Positions 35,792 to 44,509 are shown, counted from the first letter of the stretch. The stretch is DNA of 56,855 bases from Micrococcales bacterium (GCA_009784895.1 WQXJ01000007.1:1-56855), one strand, 5' to 3'. Notes: generated by a model from the letters alone, not told the origin. Program-made: numbers and translations.

Positions 35792-36604
35792 TCAAAGCCC
35801 AAGGCGAGCGCCGGCATCGGCCGGGAAAGGTGGTAAGACGCCGCCAAAGACTGGGCACTGGGCTTGGAAGGCACACCAATTGCACAATGGGTTTTGAACC
35901 GGCGGGAAGTTGGCGGCCAAAAAGGCCGCCGCAATCGCGTCCCACAAGGTCAACACCTTCAACTCGGTCCGTTCCAGGTCGCCTTGGCTAGGGGCCTCAC
36001 GCAGGATGTCGCGGTTGCCCAGGTAGAGCAGCATGTTTTGGGCCGGCAGCTGGCCGTGGCGGCGCCACCAGGCCAGCGCGTAGAAGCGAAGCTGGAAAAG
36101 GGCCTCGCCTTGGAACCGGGGCGAAGGCGATTTGCCGGTTTTGTAGTCAACTATGCGGACAGCGCCGGTGGCCGCAGCCACGTCAACTCGGTCAATGTAA
36201 CCGCGCAAGGTCAAGCCGCCCTCGAGCTGGGCTTCGATTCGAAACTCGCGGTGATGCGGCCGCAACGAGGCCGGGTCTTCGAGGTAAAAGTAGCTTTCGA
36301 CAAGGTCGTCAGCTGTTTTGAGCCAGTCTTGGCGCTCTTGAGGTGTGGCGAAGAGCTGGTCCAGGTCGGGTTGTCGCTGCTCCAACCTGATAACGGCCTG
36401 GGGCAGCAATCCATGGGCGGCTACGGGCGTGCGTTTGGGCGCTGGCAGATCAAAAAGCTCTTCGAGTACCAGGTGGACCAGGCTGCCGCGTAGGGCGGCG
36501 GCCGATGGCGGTTCGACCAGACGGTCAATCACGCGCAGCCGGTAGAGCAGGGGACAGCGTTCGAAATCGGCAGCACGAGAGGGTGACAGGCTCGGGCGCG
36601 ACAT
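35792..36604 (-). CDS. RecB-like PD-(D/E)XK nuclease with probable Fe-S cluster
   Basis: A 270-residue protein of the RecB/Cas4/AddB nuclease superfamily. The active site is LRGYIDRVDV (Asp near 137) and VRIVDYKTGK (Asp and Lys near 152-154). One Cys near the N terminus (ERCPLLYRLR, residue 17) and three near the C terminus (CNWC...C) match the four-cysteine pattern that holds a [4Fe-4S] cluster in Cas4 and AddB. Single-domain proteins like this are common in actinobacteria near trmI and arc. It probably processes DNA ends in repair. No helicase or Cas gene accompanies it, so CRISPR function is unlikely. Confidence 0.88.
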   Translation of the reverse strand: MSRPSLSPSRAADFERCPLLYRLRVIDRLVEPPSAAALRGSLVHLVLEELFDLPAPKRTPVAAHGLLPQAVIRLEQRQPDLDQLFATPQERQDWLKTADDLVESYFYLEDPASLRPHHREFRIEAQLEGGLTLRGYIDRVDVAAATGAVRIVDYKTGKSPSPRFQGEALFQLRFYALAWWRRHGQLPAQNMLLYLGNRDILREAPSQGDLERTELKVLTLWDAIAAAFLAANFPPVQNPLCNWCAFQAQCPVFGGVLPPFPADAGARLGL

Positions 36605-36624
36605 GACCCAACCATAGGCCAGGT

Positions 36625-37794
36625 ATGGTTGCGGGCGTGAGTCAGACAGGCCAAAGCTCAGGGCTGCAGCTAGGACGGATTGGCGGCGTGCCGCTGATCC
36701 TGACCTGGTCGTGGGCCCTGGTGGCCGTGTTCCTGGTTTGGATCTATTTGCCGTCGCTGGCCCGGGCTTGGCCTGACGTGCCTGATAGTGCCCGGCTGGT
36801 CATGGTGTTGGGCCTGGTGGCCTGCCTCTTCGTCTCGGTTCTGGTGCATGAGCTGGCCCACGGCCTGGCCGGCCGGGCGGTGGGGGTGCGGCCGCGTGAG
36901 TATGTCATGACTTTTTGGGGTGGGCATACCAGTTTCGACCAGCCAATGCCCCGGCCGGCCGCTTTAGCGGTGATCAGCGCGTCAGGGCCGGTGGCGAACC
37001 TGGCGTTGGCTGGTGCGGTTTACCTGGCCGGTCTACTAGCCAATCCGGCGGCGCCACTGGCCGGGCAGCGACCCAGCTACTTGGTCTTGGTGGCCAGTTT
37101 TGCTATCTGGATCAATTTGTTTGTGGGCATTTTCAATCTGATCCCCGGCGCGCCACTCGATGGCGGTGGCCTGGTCGAAGCCCTAGTTTGGGCCGCCACT
37201 GGCCGGCGGCAGCGCGGCCTGATGGCCGCTGGCGTGACTGGACTGGTTACGGCCGTGGGGATAGTGGTTTGGGGGGTTTGGCGACAGACCCAATCGGCTG
37301 GTTACGAATCGGCCCTGTGGCCGGTGTTGATCGCCTTGTTGGTTGGTCAAGGCGCCTATGCGGCTTTGCGTCAGGGCCGGGCCTTGGACCGATTTGAAGC
37401 CTTTTCCGTGGCCGGGCTGTCGATGGCGGCCGTGGCCCTGCCTCAATCCACCAACTTGGCCGGGGCCCAGGCCACTCTGGCCGGCGGTGGCCAGGCCACT
37501 TGGGTGGTGGTGACCGATTCGCAGGGTCAGCCCTGTGGCGTCATCTCACCGCAGGCTATGGCGGCGGTGCCAGCAGATCAGCGTGCCGAGTTGAGTTTGG
37601 ACGCTGTGATGCAGGCCTTGCCTGGCCCTTGGGCCGTTGACCAAGCGGCCAAGGGTCTAGATGCTCTCAGGGCCCTGGCAATACCGGCCCAACAGGTGGC
37701 TTATCTGCCGGTGGTGTCGGGGCGGGAAGTGGTCGGTGTGCTTGAAATGGCCAAGGTGCGCCGTATCGCTGGGATTGGTCAGGCCTCGCCATGA
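36625..37794 (+). CDS. Site-2 protease family zinc metalloprotease (M50) with CBS pair
   Basis: A 389-residue membrane protease, about six spans. The zinc motif VLVHELAHG holds His75, Glu76 and His79, and the third ligand is Asp179 in NLIPGAPLDGGG. Residues about 290-385 form a CBS pair (WVVVTDSQGQPCGVISP, REVVGVLEMAKV), as in the Rv2625c-like class. It cleaves membrane-embedded substrates such as anti-sigma factors; the CBS pair could sense adenine nucleotides. It begins 20 bp from the divergent nuclease gene, and its end overlaps trmI by 4 bp. This order is common in actinobacteria next to the proteasome genes. Confidence 0.92.
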   Translation: MVAGVSQTGQSSGLQLGRIGGVPLILTWSWALVAVFLVWIYLPSLARAWPDVPDSARLVMVLGLVACLFVSVLVHELAHGLAGRAVGVRPREYVMTFWGGHTSFDQPMPRPAALAVISASGPVANLALAGAVYLAGLLANPAAPLAGQRPSYLVLVASFAIWINLFVGIFNLIPGAPLDGGGLVEALVWAATGRRQRGLMAAGVTGLVTAVGIVVWGVWRQTQSAGYESALWPVLIALLVGQGAYAALRQGRALDRFEAFSVAGLSMAAVALPQSTNLAGAQATLAGGGQATWVVVTDSQGQPCGVISPQAMAAVPADQRAELSLDAVMQALPGPWAVDQAAKGLDALRALAIPAQQVAYLPVVSGREVVGVLEMAKVRRIAGIGQASP

Positions 37795-39047
37795 AGCAAC
37801 TAGACCCCGCCGGTCAAGACCCGGCCCAAGCCGCCGCCACTGGACCAGACGCGACTGGCCTCGACGCAACTGAACTAGACGCAGGCCGACCAGACCCCGC
37901 CGAAGCGAGCGCCATCGGACAAAGCCCCGCCGCAGCCGGCGTCATCGGACCAAGCCCCAATGAAGCAGGCGTCACCGGACAAAGCCCCAATGAAGCAGGC
38001 GTCACCGGACAAAGCCCCGCCAAACGACGGGCAGGGTGCACCAGAGCCATCCCCACAGGAGCGGCTGAACGCCGCGGCCAACTAAAACCGGGGGAAAGGG
38101 TCCAGCTGACCGATGCCAAGGGCCGGCATAACACCATCATCTTGGAGGCCGGCAAAGTCTTTCACTCCCATCGCGGCACCTTTGAGCACAACCAGATCAT
38201 TGGCCAAGACGAAGGCTGTGTGGTGACTACCGCGGCTGGCACCGAATACCTGGTGCTGCGGCCGCTGCTATCAGATTTCGTATTGTCGATGCCCCGCGGC
38301 GCCACCGTCGTCTACCCCAAAGACGCCGGGCAGGTTGTGCAAATGGCGGATATCTATCCCGGTGCCCGTGTGGCCGAGGCTGGAGTCGGCTCCGGTGCTT
38401 TGACCATGTCACTGCTCAGGGCCGTGGGTGACGACGGTTACCTGCTTTCGGCTGAACTTCGTCCTGAGTTTGCCACTATTGCCAAAGCCAACGTCGAGTC
38501 GTGGTTTGGCCGGCCGCATCCGGCTTGGGACTTGCGGGTTGGCGATATGGCTGAACTCCTAGTGGCCGCAGACGGTCCCGGTCCTGGTGGACTCGACCGG
38601 ATCGTCTTGGACCTGTTGGCGCCGTGGGATCTGGTCGAGCCCTGCGCCCAGGCCCTGGCCCCCGGTGGCGTTCTGATCAGCTACATTGCCACCACTACCC
38701 AGCTTTCCCGCCTGGTTGAGACACTGCGGGACCATGGCGGCTACACCGAGCCATATAGCTGGGAGTCGATTGTGCGCCCCTGGCATGTTGATTCTCTGGC
38801 GGTTCGCCCCTCCCACCGGATGGTTGGTCACACTGGCTTCCTGGTGACAACCCGCCGCCTGGCGGCCGGTTACACCGCCCCGGCGCGGCGCCGCCGGCCA
38901 GCGCCTGGAGCCCAAGATGCCGAAGGCCTTCAGTGGACGGCAGCCGCTTTTGGCCTGGCCGAGGTGTCCGAGCGTAAGCTGCGGCGCGTCACCCGGGCCA
39001 TCGAGGAAGGCCAGGCCATGGCGCCGGAAGCCGACGGCCGCAGCTAA
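37791..39047 (+). CDS. trmI: tRNA (adenine(58)-N1)-methyltransferase TrmI, extended N terminus
   Basis: A 418-residue SAM-dependent enzyme making m1A58 in the T loop of tRNA. Core: GTEYLVLRPLLSDFVLSMPRG, PKDAGQVVQMADI, the SAM motif AEAGVGSGALTMSLL, and LDLLAPWDLVEP. The family usually starts near the sequence RRGQLKPGERVQL, at about residue 94. The first ~93 residues here are a low-complexity Asp/Ala/Pro/Gly tail, including decapeptide repeats with core SPNEAGVTGQ. The ATG overlaps the protease stop. A downstream start could be real if the tail is not translated, but the open frame and the 4-bp overlap favour the long form. The gene traditionally precedes arc. Confidence 0.92.
   Translation: MKQLDPAGQDPAQAAATGPDATGLDATELDAGRPDPAEASAIGQSPAAAGVIGPSPNEAGVTGQSPNEAGVTGQSPAKRRAGCTRAIPTGAAERRGQLKPGERVQLTDAKGRHNTIILEAGKVFHSHRGTFEHNQIIGQDEGCVVTTAAGTEYLVLRPLLSDFVLSMPRGATVVYPKDAGQVVQMADIYPGARVAEAGVGSGALTMSLLRAVGDDGYLLSAELRPEFATIAKANVESWFGRPHPAWDLRVGDMAELLVAADGPGPGGLDRIVLDLLAPWDLVEPCAQALAPGGVLISYIATTTQLSRLVETLRDHGGYTEPYSWESIVRPWHVDSLAVRPSHRMVGHTGFLVTTRRLAAGYTAPARRRRPAPGAQDAEGLQWTAAAFGLAEVSERKLRRVTRAIEEGQAMAPEADGRS
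37921..38025 (+). repeat. 30-bp minisatellite inside trmI
   Basis: Three full 30-bp units (37921, 37951, 37981) and a half unit, with AGCCCCAATGAAGCAGGCG as the clearest core. Unit length is a multiple of three, so copy-number change would keep the reading frame. It encodes a disordered decapeptide repeat in TrmI, approximately residues 44-78. Confidence 0.85.
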
Positions 39048-39050
39048 GCG

Positions 39051-39143
39051 GACCAGCCACGACATAACACGAAAACAGCCTGACCAGCCACGACCTAGCA
39101 CCAAAACAGCCTGACCAGCCACGACCTAGCACCAAAACAGGTT
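39051..39143 (+). repeat. 31-bp repeat array, direct orientation, three units
   Basis: Three units start at 39051, 39082 and 39113, exactly 31 bp apart, with the core CCACGACCTAGCACCAAAAC; the first unit is slightly diverged. It begins four bases after the trmI stop. Confidence 0.88.
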
Positions 39144-39199
39144 GGGGTTCTTGGGCCGTTGATGTGAGCAGGCCCTTTGTGGCTCCTCCAGAATTCGCA

Positions 39200-39292
39200 C
39201 CTGTTTTCGTGCAAAGTCGCGGCGCCTTGACCTGCGTTGATACTAGGTCGTGGCTGCTTGACCTGTATTGGTGCAAGGTCGTGACGAACCGA
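39200..39292 (-). repeat. 31-bp repeat array, inverted orientation, three units
   Basis: Three units start at 39200, 39231 and 39262, again exactly 31 bp apart. They are diverged reverse complements of the direct array (for example CTAGGTCGTGGCTG and TTGGTGCAAGGTCGTG). The two arrays flank a 56-bp spacer, so the region could form large imperfect hairpins. Confidence 0.8.
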
Positions 39293-39619
39293 CCGGCTTT
39301 GACGGAAGAACTCTCATTCCCTCACTTTTGACCAAGCCGGCATCCGGCCAATCACCGCCATTACCACCATCGTTCGGGTGGACCACGCCACTTCGCCCTA
39401 GCCGAGCGCCGGCGAGCCTGCTCCGCTCCAACCTGGCGAGACACAACCGTCCACGACGCCCATCAGTTCACGAAACTGTGAGCGTCAGCGTCAGACTCGA
39501 TAACGCCTGCCAAGGGCGACGACTGCTGCACTTTGCAGAGCTGGACCACCCTGCTGCTGCACTTGGCATGCCGCCGCGAAACGATGGTTGCACCTGGCAG
39601 AAACCGCTCCCGGATCACC

Positions 39620-39790
39620 TGGGCGTACACCCGGCCGGTTATGCCAGGCGCAGCCGCAGAATCTAGGGAACATGCTCAGCGTCACAATCGACCGTGCCTT
39701 TTGTGCCAGGCGCGGCAATGAACGACTGTCGTTCTGCTAACCGTCACAATCAACACCCCCGATCATGCCAAGCGTTGCATCCGATCGAAG
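39620..39790. repeat. Diverged ~62-bp repeats
   Basis: The word TGCCAGGCG or a close variant occurs at 39642, 39704 and 39766, and GTCACAATC occurs at 39681 and 39743, all spaced 62 bp. These look like three old copies of a 62-bp unit. No coding potential was recognised in them. Confidence 0.6.
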
Positions 39791-39802
39791 GGCAATGGTT
39801 GA

Positions 39803-39902
39803 CCGGGCACGGTTCGCCTAGACGCTCGATGCGGCGGGGTTGTGGTGCCGGTCCGGGTGGTGTCGTCGGAGGTGGGTGGTGGATTCGGCGGGGCCAGGCT
39901 CA
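39803..39902 (+). repeat. ~100-bp direct repeat, copy 1
   Basis: The first 50 bp (starting CCGGGCACGGTTCGCC) are identical to 40054-40103. The following ~50 bp are diverged but still alignable, ending in CAGGCTCA. Confidence 0.85.
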
Positions 39903-39920
39903 GGGGCCTGGCTCTCTCCT

Positions 39921-39983
39921 GGGCCATCGAGGAAGGCCAGGCCATGGCGCCGGAAGCCGATGGCCGCAGCTAGGCGGACCAGC
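39921..39983 (+). repeat. Duplicate of the 3' end of trmI
   Basis: 63 bp matching 38995-39057 with two mismatches, covering the last ~17 codons of trmI, its stop codon (TAA changed to TAG) and the start of the downstream repeat. It lies between the two ~100-bp direct repeats and is not part of a supported gene. Confidence 0.9.
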
Positions 39984-40053
39984 TTGGCTGCCCAATGCCG
40001 GCGGCCCGGCCAAGGGCGGAACCTCGGTGTCGCTGGAACCCGTTAGGTCCTTG

Positions 40054-40162
40054 CCGGGCACGGTTCGCCTAGACGCTCGATGCGGCGGGGTTGTGGTGCC
40101 GGTCAGAGTGATGTCATCGAAGCTGGCGTGGTGGATTTGGCGGATTTGGCGGATCCAGGCTC
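40054..40162 (+). repeat. ~100-bp direct repeat, copy 2
   Basis: Second copy of the element at 39803, ending about 50 bp before the arc start. It includes short internal repetition of GGATTTGGC. Together with the other arrays it fills the non-coding region 39048-40212, in which the stretch 39293-39620 shows nothing I can name. Confidence 0.8.
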
Positions 40163-40212
40163 AGTCCGGGACCGGCGAGGATTGGGGGAGGGGCGCCGTA
40201 GGCTGGTACACC

Positions 40213-41775
40213 GTGAGCACTGATAGTCCGTATGACCGCCAGGTTAGACAGGTGGCCAGTTTGGAGGAAAAGAACCAGCGCCTGAGCCAGTCACTGGTAG
40301 CGGCGCGCCAGCAGCTGACCGAGCTACGCCGCCAATTGGCGGCCCTGAGCGCCCCGCCGGGTAGCTACGCCCAGTTCGAAGGTCCGGCCGCCGGCGGCAG
40401 TGCCAAAGTCATCCAAATGGGCCGGCGCTTGAGGGTGTCATGCGGGCCTGAAGTCAACCTGGCCCAATTGCGAGCCGGTCAAACCGTCGCCCTGAACGAA
40501 TCGATGGCGCTGGTAGCTGCTTTGGGTTTCGAGACCATTGGGGACGCAGTCAAGCTGAAAGACGTTTTGGACCGAGACCGGCTTTTGGTCACCTGCCGAG
40601 GCGAAGAGGAGCTGGTGGCCAGGCGGGCTGGGCCTTTGGTCGGAGTGGAGCTGCGCGGTGGCGAAACCCTGCTGTTGGACCACCGTTCGGGTTTCGCCTT
40701 CGAAGTCATTGCCCACTCACGGGCTGAAGATCTCATTTTGGAAGACGTACCGGATGTTACCTATGACGATATTGGCGGGCTGGACAAGCAGATTGCCCAG
40801 GTGCGCGATGCCGTCGAGTTGCCTTTCAATCACGCCGGGGTTTACGCCGACTACCAGTTGCGCGCCCCCAAGGGCGTCTTGTTGTACGGCCCGCCAGGTT
40901 GTGGCAAGACCCTCATTGCCAAGGCTGTGGCTCGGTCGCTGGCCGCCACAGCCGGCGGTCAGGCTTGCTTCTTGAACATCAAAGGTCCAGAGCTGCTAAA
41001 CAAATACGTCGGTGAAACCGAACGCCACATCAGGGCGATCTTTGCCCGAGCCCGGGACAAGGCCCGCGAAGGTGGGGCCGTAGTGGTGTTCTTCGACGAA
41101 ATGGAATCGCTCTTCCGTACCAGGGGCAGCGGGGTTTCCTCTGATGTCGAAACCACCGTGGTGCCCCAGCTGCTGGCCGAGATCGACGGGGTTGAAGCCC
41201 TGGGCAATGTCATTGTGATCGGGGCCTCGAATCGGGAAGACATGATTGATCCGGCCATTTTGCGACCCGGACGGCTGGACGTCAAAGTCCGGATCGACCG
41301 GCCCGATCAGGCCGGTGCCGCCCAAATCCTTTCGAAATACCTGCTGCCCTCCCTGCCCTTGGATCAGGCCGAATTGGCCCGTCATGACAACGACCGGCCA
41401 GCCACCACCAAGGCCATGATCGAGGCAGTTACGTCCCAGCTCTACGCCGAAATAGACGCCAACCAGTTCCTTGAGGTGACCTATGCTGGCGGCGACAAGG
41501 AGATTCTCTTCTACAAGGACTTCGCCTCTGGTGCCATGATTAGGGCTGTCGTTGACCGGGCTAAGACCGCCGCCATCAAATCTCAGCTCGACCAGGGTCA
41601 AGGCGGCCTGACAACCAGCCATCTACTCCAAGCTCTCGACCAGGAACTGACCCAGAACGAAGACCTGCCGGGCACAACCAACCCCGATGACTGGGCCAGG
41701 GTTTCTGGACGCAAAGGCGAACCGATCGTCTACTTGAGGACTTTGGCCGGCGGAGGGCGACACCTTGAGCTGTGA
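40213..41775 (+). CDS. arc: Proteasome-associated AAA ATPase ARC/Mpa
   Basis: A 520-residue hexameric ATPase that captures Pup-tagged proteins and unfolds them into the 20S proteasome. An N-terminal coiled coil (residues about 10-50, [20 protein letters not shown]) binds Pup; OB-fold domains follow; the AAA domain has Walker A GPPGCGKT at 226-233 and Walker B FFDE with Asp295-Glu296. The GTG at 40213 starts just before the coiled coil; a longer frame reads through repeats and is rejected. The protein ends in GGRHLEL, without the penultimate-Tyr GQYL tail that opens the proteasome gate in mycobacterial Mpa. The last 11 bases overlap dop. Confidence 0.95.
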   Translation: MSTDSPYDRQVRQVASLEEKNQRLSQSLVAARQQLTELRRQLAALSAPPGSYAQFEGPAAGGSAKVIQMGRRLRVSCGPEVNLAQLRAGQTVALNESMALVAALGFETIGDAVKLKDVLDRDRLLVTCRGEEELVARRAGPLVGVELRGGETLLLDHRSGFAFEVIAHSRAEDLILEDVPDVTYDDIGGLDKQIAQVRDAVELPFNHAGVYADYQLRAPKGVLLYGPPGCGKTLIAKAVARSLAATAGGQACFLNIKGPELLNKYVGETERHIRAIFARARDKAREGGAVVVFFDEMESLFRTRGSGVSSDVETTVVPQLLAEIDGVEALGNVIVIGASNREDMIDPAILRPGRLDVKVRIDRPDQAGAAQILSKYLLPSLPLDQAELARHDNDRPATTKAMIEAVTSQLYAEIDANQFLEVTYAGGDKEILFYKDFASGAMIRAVVDRAKTAAIKSQLDQGQGGLTTSHLLQALDQELTQNEDLPGTTNPDDWARVSGRKGEPIVYLRTLAGGGRHLEL

Positions 41776-43327
41776 CGGCCGGCGGATCATGGGCCTGGAA
41801 ACCGAATACGGCATAGCCCAACTCGGCGCCGAAGGCCACCAACGGGCCAATCCGATTCAGCTCTCGAGCCTGGTGGTGGCGGCCTATAAGGCCACCCAAG
41901 GCGACCACCTGGCGCCCTGGGACTACCAATCGGAAGACCCACTGGCTGACGCCCGCGGCTGGCGCCTGGACCGGGCCGCGGCCCACCCCAGCCAGCTGAC
42001 CAACGACGAAGCCCCCAAACTGGCGGCCCGGCGGCGGGACGGGGCCGGTGCCGCCTTGCTGTCAAATGGGGGCAGGTTGTACGTCGACCACGCCCACCCC
42101 GAATACGCCACCCCTGAGGTCACCAGCGCCAAGCAGGCCGCTTTGTGGGACCAAGCTGGTGAGGTTGTGATGCACCTGGCCGCCACCGCCTTGGCCGCAG
42201 GCGGTGGCCCGGAGGTTGGGTTATACAAAAACAACACCGATGGCAAAGGTGCTAGCTACGGCACACATGAGAACTACCTGGTCGAACGGCGCGTGCCGTT
42301 TGACCAGGTAGTTGCGGCCTTGACGCCGTACCTAGTGACCAGACAGGTTTTGACCGGCTCGGGCCGGGTTGGCTTGGGCCAAACCAGCCAAGAGGCCGGT
42401 TTTCAGTTGTCCCAGCGGGCCGATTTTGTCGAAGCCGAAGTGGCCCTAGAAACCACCATCAACCGGCCCATTATCAACACTCGGGATGAGCCGCACGCCG
42501 ATCCGGCGCGCTGGCGGCGCCTGCACATAATTGTGGGCGACGCCACCATGGCAGCCCAAGCCACCTACCTCCGCATGGGGTTGATGAACCTGGTTTTGGG
42601 CGCCCTGGAGGCCGGCGGCCTCGACGGCGGGTTTATCAAGGCGGTTGCGTTGAGGCATCCAGTCGAAGCCTTCCAGCAGGTCTCTAGGGATTTGACGCTG
42701 AGGCAGGAGCTCGAACTGGCCCACGGCGGGCGGGCCACCGCCCTTCAAATCCAGGGCCACTATCTCGAACAGATCAATAGCCTGGCGCCGGCTGCCAGCC
42801 TCCAATCAGAGGCCACCGACCTAATCAGCCGCTGGAGCAGGTTGCTGGAGCAGTTGGCCAAAGGCCAGCTAACCCAAGCCTCCAAACAGGTCGAGTGGCT
42901 GGCCAAGTACCAGCTGCTCGAACGCCTGCGGACCCGGTCAGCGCCTCACCTACCTTGGGATCATGCCAAGCTGGCGGCGGCCGAACTGCGCTGGACCGAT
43001 GTCGACCCGACGCGATGCTTGGCTCGACTGCTTCAGGCCAAGGCCGGCATTGGGTCGATGTTTGACCAGGCCACAGTGGTCGAAGCCGTGACCCATCCGC
43101 CCACCACAACCCGGGCCTACGTCAAGGGGCAGGCTTTGCGACGCTTGGCCGATGCCGTCCGAGCGGCCGGGTGGGACAGCCTAGCTTTGGCAGGGGAGAG
43201 GGGCCTAACCAGCCTCAAGCTGACCGATCCTTGGCGCGGCAACCAGGCGGATCTTGCGGCGCTGCCAGGGGGTCGATGGACGGTGGAGGCTCTGGTCAAA
43301 GTCCTGCAGACTGGTGACCCAGGCTGA
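41765..43327 (+). CDS. dop: Pup deamidase/depupylase Dop
   Basis: A 520-residue member of the glutamine-synthetase-like Pup enzyme family. It deamidates the C-terminal Gln of Pup to Glu and removes Pup from proteins. The N-terminal ATP/Mg site is [12 protein letters not shown], and further landmarks are [19 protein letters not shown] and [20 protein letters not shown]. The insertion around residues 35-85, absent from PafA, corresponds to the Dop loop region. TTG at 41765 is preferred because GGAGG lies eight bases upstream; ATG at 41789 would start inside the conserved motif. Pup here ends in GGQ, so a deamidase is required. Confidence 0.95.
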   Translation: MSCDGRRIMGLETEYGIAQLGAEGHQRANPIQLSSLVVAAYKATQGDHLAPWDYQSEDPLADARGWRLDRAAAHPSQLTNDEAPKLAARRRDGAGAALLSNGGRLYVDHAHPEYATPEVTSAKQAALWDQAGEVVMHLAATALAAGGGPEVGLYKNNTDGKGASYGTHENYLVERRVPFDQVVAALTPYLVTRQVLTGSGRVGLGQTSQEAGFQLSQRADFVEAEVALETTINRPIINTRDEPHADPARWRRLHIIVGDATMAAQATYLRMGLMNLVLGALEAGGLDGGFIKAVALRHPVEAFQQVSRDLTLRQELELAHGGRATALQIQGHYLEQINSLAPAASLQSEATDLISRWSRLLEQLAKGQLTQASKQVEWLAKYQLLERLRTRSAPHLPWDHAKLAAAELRWTDVDPTRCLARLLQAKAGIGSMFDQATVVEAVTHPPTTTRAYVKGQALRRLADAVRAAGWDSLALAGERGLTSLKLTDPWRGNQADLAALPGGRWTVEALVKVLQTGDPG

Positions 43328-43409
43328 GTTGCGACCACCATTGCCTGACTAGTGATCCGAACTAGAGCCCTAAGCCCAGCCAAGTGGCTGGCAGCTGCAA
43401 CCAGGCTTT

Positions 43410-43426
43410 CGAGGCGCATTGCCTCG
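43410..43426 (+). terminator. Hairpin between dop and pup
   Basis: CGAGGC and GCCTCG form a perfect 6-bp stem with a 5-nt loop, about 80 bp after the dop stop. It may be a terminator or attenuator separating arc-dop from pup-prcBA-pafA. No T-tract follows. Confidence 0.35.
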
Positions 43427-43467
43427 CCAACTGCCCCGGGGCTGGCGAACCAGGTAGGCCTCGCCGT

Positions 43468-43473
43468 TAGAAT
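43468..43473 (+). promoter_or_regulatory. Possible -10 box for pup
   Basis: TAGAAT lies 42 bp before the pup start, in the 187-bp dop-pup gap and downstream of the hairpin. It fits the actinobacterial TAnnnT consensus. No good -35 is seen, so this is weak evidence for separate transcription of pup. Confidence 0.3.
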
Positions 43474-43514
43474 TGCCAAGCAGCAAATAGGTCCCCAGTG
43501 GCCCAGTAAGGCAG

Positions 43515-43721
43515 ATGATGGAACAGATCAAGGGCTCAGCCTCCTCGCGCCGGCGGGGCGAAGACCAAGCCGGGGGAGAACCGGGCGAAAGTGGTGCCAA
43601 CCAAACCCAGGCTCAAGCCGGCACCCAGGCCATCGACGACCTGCTCGACTCGATCGACGAGGTCCTTGAAACCAACGCCGAGGCTTTTGTCCGTTCTTTT
43701 GTGCAAAAGGGCGGCCAATGA
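43515..43721 (+). CDS. pup: Prokaryotic ubiquitin-like protein Pup
   Basis: A 68-residue, largely disordered protein ligated through its C terminus to lysines of target proteins, marking them for the proteasome. The C-terminal half carries the helix that docks on ARC (AIDDLLDSIDEVLETNAEAF), and the tail is SFVQKGGQ. The terminal Gln means Dop must deamidate it before PafA can use it. Starts at 43515 and 43518 are both possible (two adjacent ATGs). The stop overlaps the prcB start (ATGA), so Pup and the beta subunit are made together. Confidence 0.95.
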   Translation: MMEQIKGSASSRRRGEDQAGGEPGESGANQTQAQAGTQAIDDLLDSIDEVLETNAEAFVRSFVQKGGQ

Positions 43722-44509
43722 GCTCCGCCCGCGGGCTGAGTGGCCCCTACCTGACCCCTGGGAACAGCTTTGTCGGTTTTCTGGCGGCCGAGGCACCCGA
43801 ACTAATGCCCACGACCCGGCTGGTCCAGGCCAGCCAAGCAACTCCCGCGACGCCATCGGCCACCACGATTGTGGCCCTGACCTACCGCGACGGCCTGGTT
43901 ATGGCCGGCGATAGGCGGGCCACAGTGGGACATGCCATCGCCAGCCGCGAAATGGAGAAGGTCTACCCGGCCGATTCGACCACCGGCATAGGCGTGGCCG
44001 GCACTGCCGGGCCGGCCTTGGAATTGGTTCGGCTCTATCAACTTGAACTGGAGCACTACGAAAAAATCGAGGGCACGGCACTGTCCCTAGAAGGCAAAGC
44101 TAACCGCCTGGGTTCAATGTTGCGGGGACGGTTTGCTCAGGCCCTGCAAGGCTTGGCCGTGGTGCCGCTATTGGGCGGTTTTGACCGCAGCGAAGGACGC
44201 ATCTTCTCCTATGACCTAACAGGCGGCCACTATGCCGAACGCGATTTCGCCGCCGTGGGCTCCGGCGCTGTCTATGCCAAAGGGTCGCTGAAGAAACTGC
44301 ATAAACCGCGCGCCACCAGCCGGGCTGCTATCCGCACCGCCATCCGGTCGCTCATGGACGCGGCCGAAGACGACGCCGCTACCGCCGGTCCGGACTTTGG
44401 CCGCGAAATCTGGCCGGTGGTGGCCACCGTCACCGCGGCCGGCTACCGGCGCCTTGGCCAGGACGATTTGGCCCCAGTCATGGCCGCCTTGAGGCAGGAG
44501 GCGTCATGA
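43718..44509 (+). CDS. prcB: Proteasome subunit beta
   Basis: A 263-residue precursor of the catalytic 20S subunit. The propeptide is about 48 residues; the mature N-terminal nucleophile should be Thr49 in SATTIVALTYRDG. The expected partners GDRRAT (catalytic Asp) and EKVYPAD (catalytic Lys region) follow. The residue before the nucleophile is Ala, where mycobacterial and rhodococcal subunits have Gly; this may alter autocatalytic processing. It overlaps pup upstream and prcA downstream by 4 bp each. Confidence 0.95.
   Translation: MSSARGLSGPYLTPGNSFVGFLAAEAPELMPTTRLVQASQATPATPSATTIVALTYRDGLVMAGDRRATVGHAIASREMEKVYPADSTTGIGVAGTAGPALELVRLYQLELEHYEKIEGTALSLEGKANRLGSMLRGRFAQALQGLAVVPLLGGFDRSEGRIFSYDLTGGHYAERDFAAVGSGAVYAKGSLKKLHKPRATSRAAIRTAIRSLMDAAEDDAATAGPDFGREIWPVVATVTAAGYRRLGQDDLAPVMAALRQEAS

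Noticed and set aside
39051-39292. CRISPR array
   Set aside because: The 31-bp units are directly adjacent without unique spacers, half are inverted, and no cas genes occur; the Cas4-like nuclease at 35792 belongs to a RecB-like repair family.
39268-39666. Open frame of about 130 codons in the trmI-arc gap
   Set aside because: No recognisable motif, no ribosome site, and it runs across repeat units; likely chance in GC-rich DNA.
39694-40212. Long N-terminal extension of ARC
   Set aside because: It covers the repeat-rich intergenic DNA; the coiled coil typical of the ARC N terminus begins right after the GTG at 40213.
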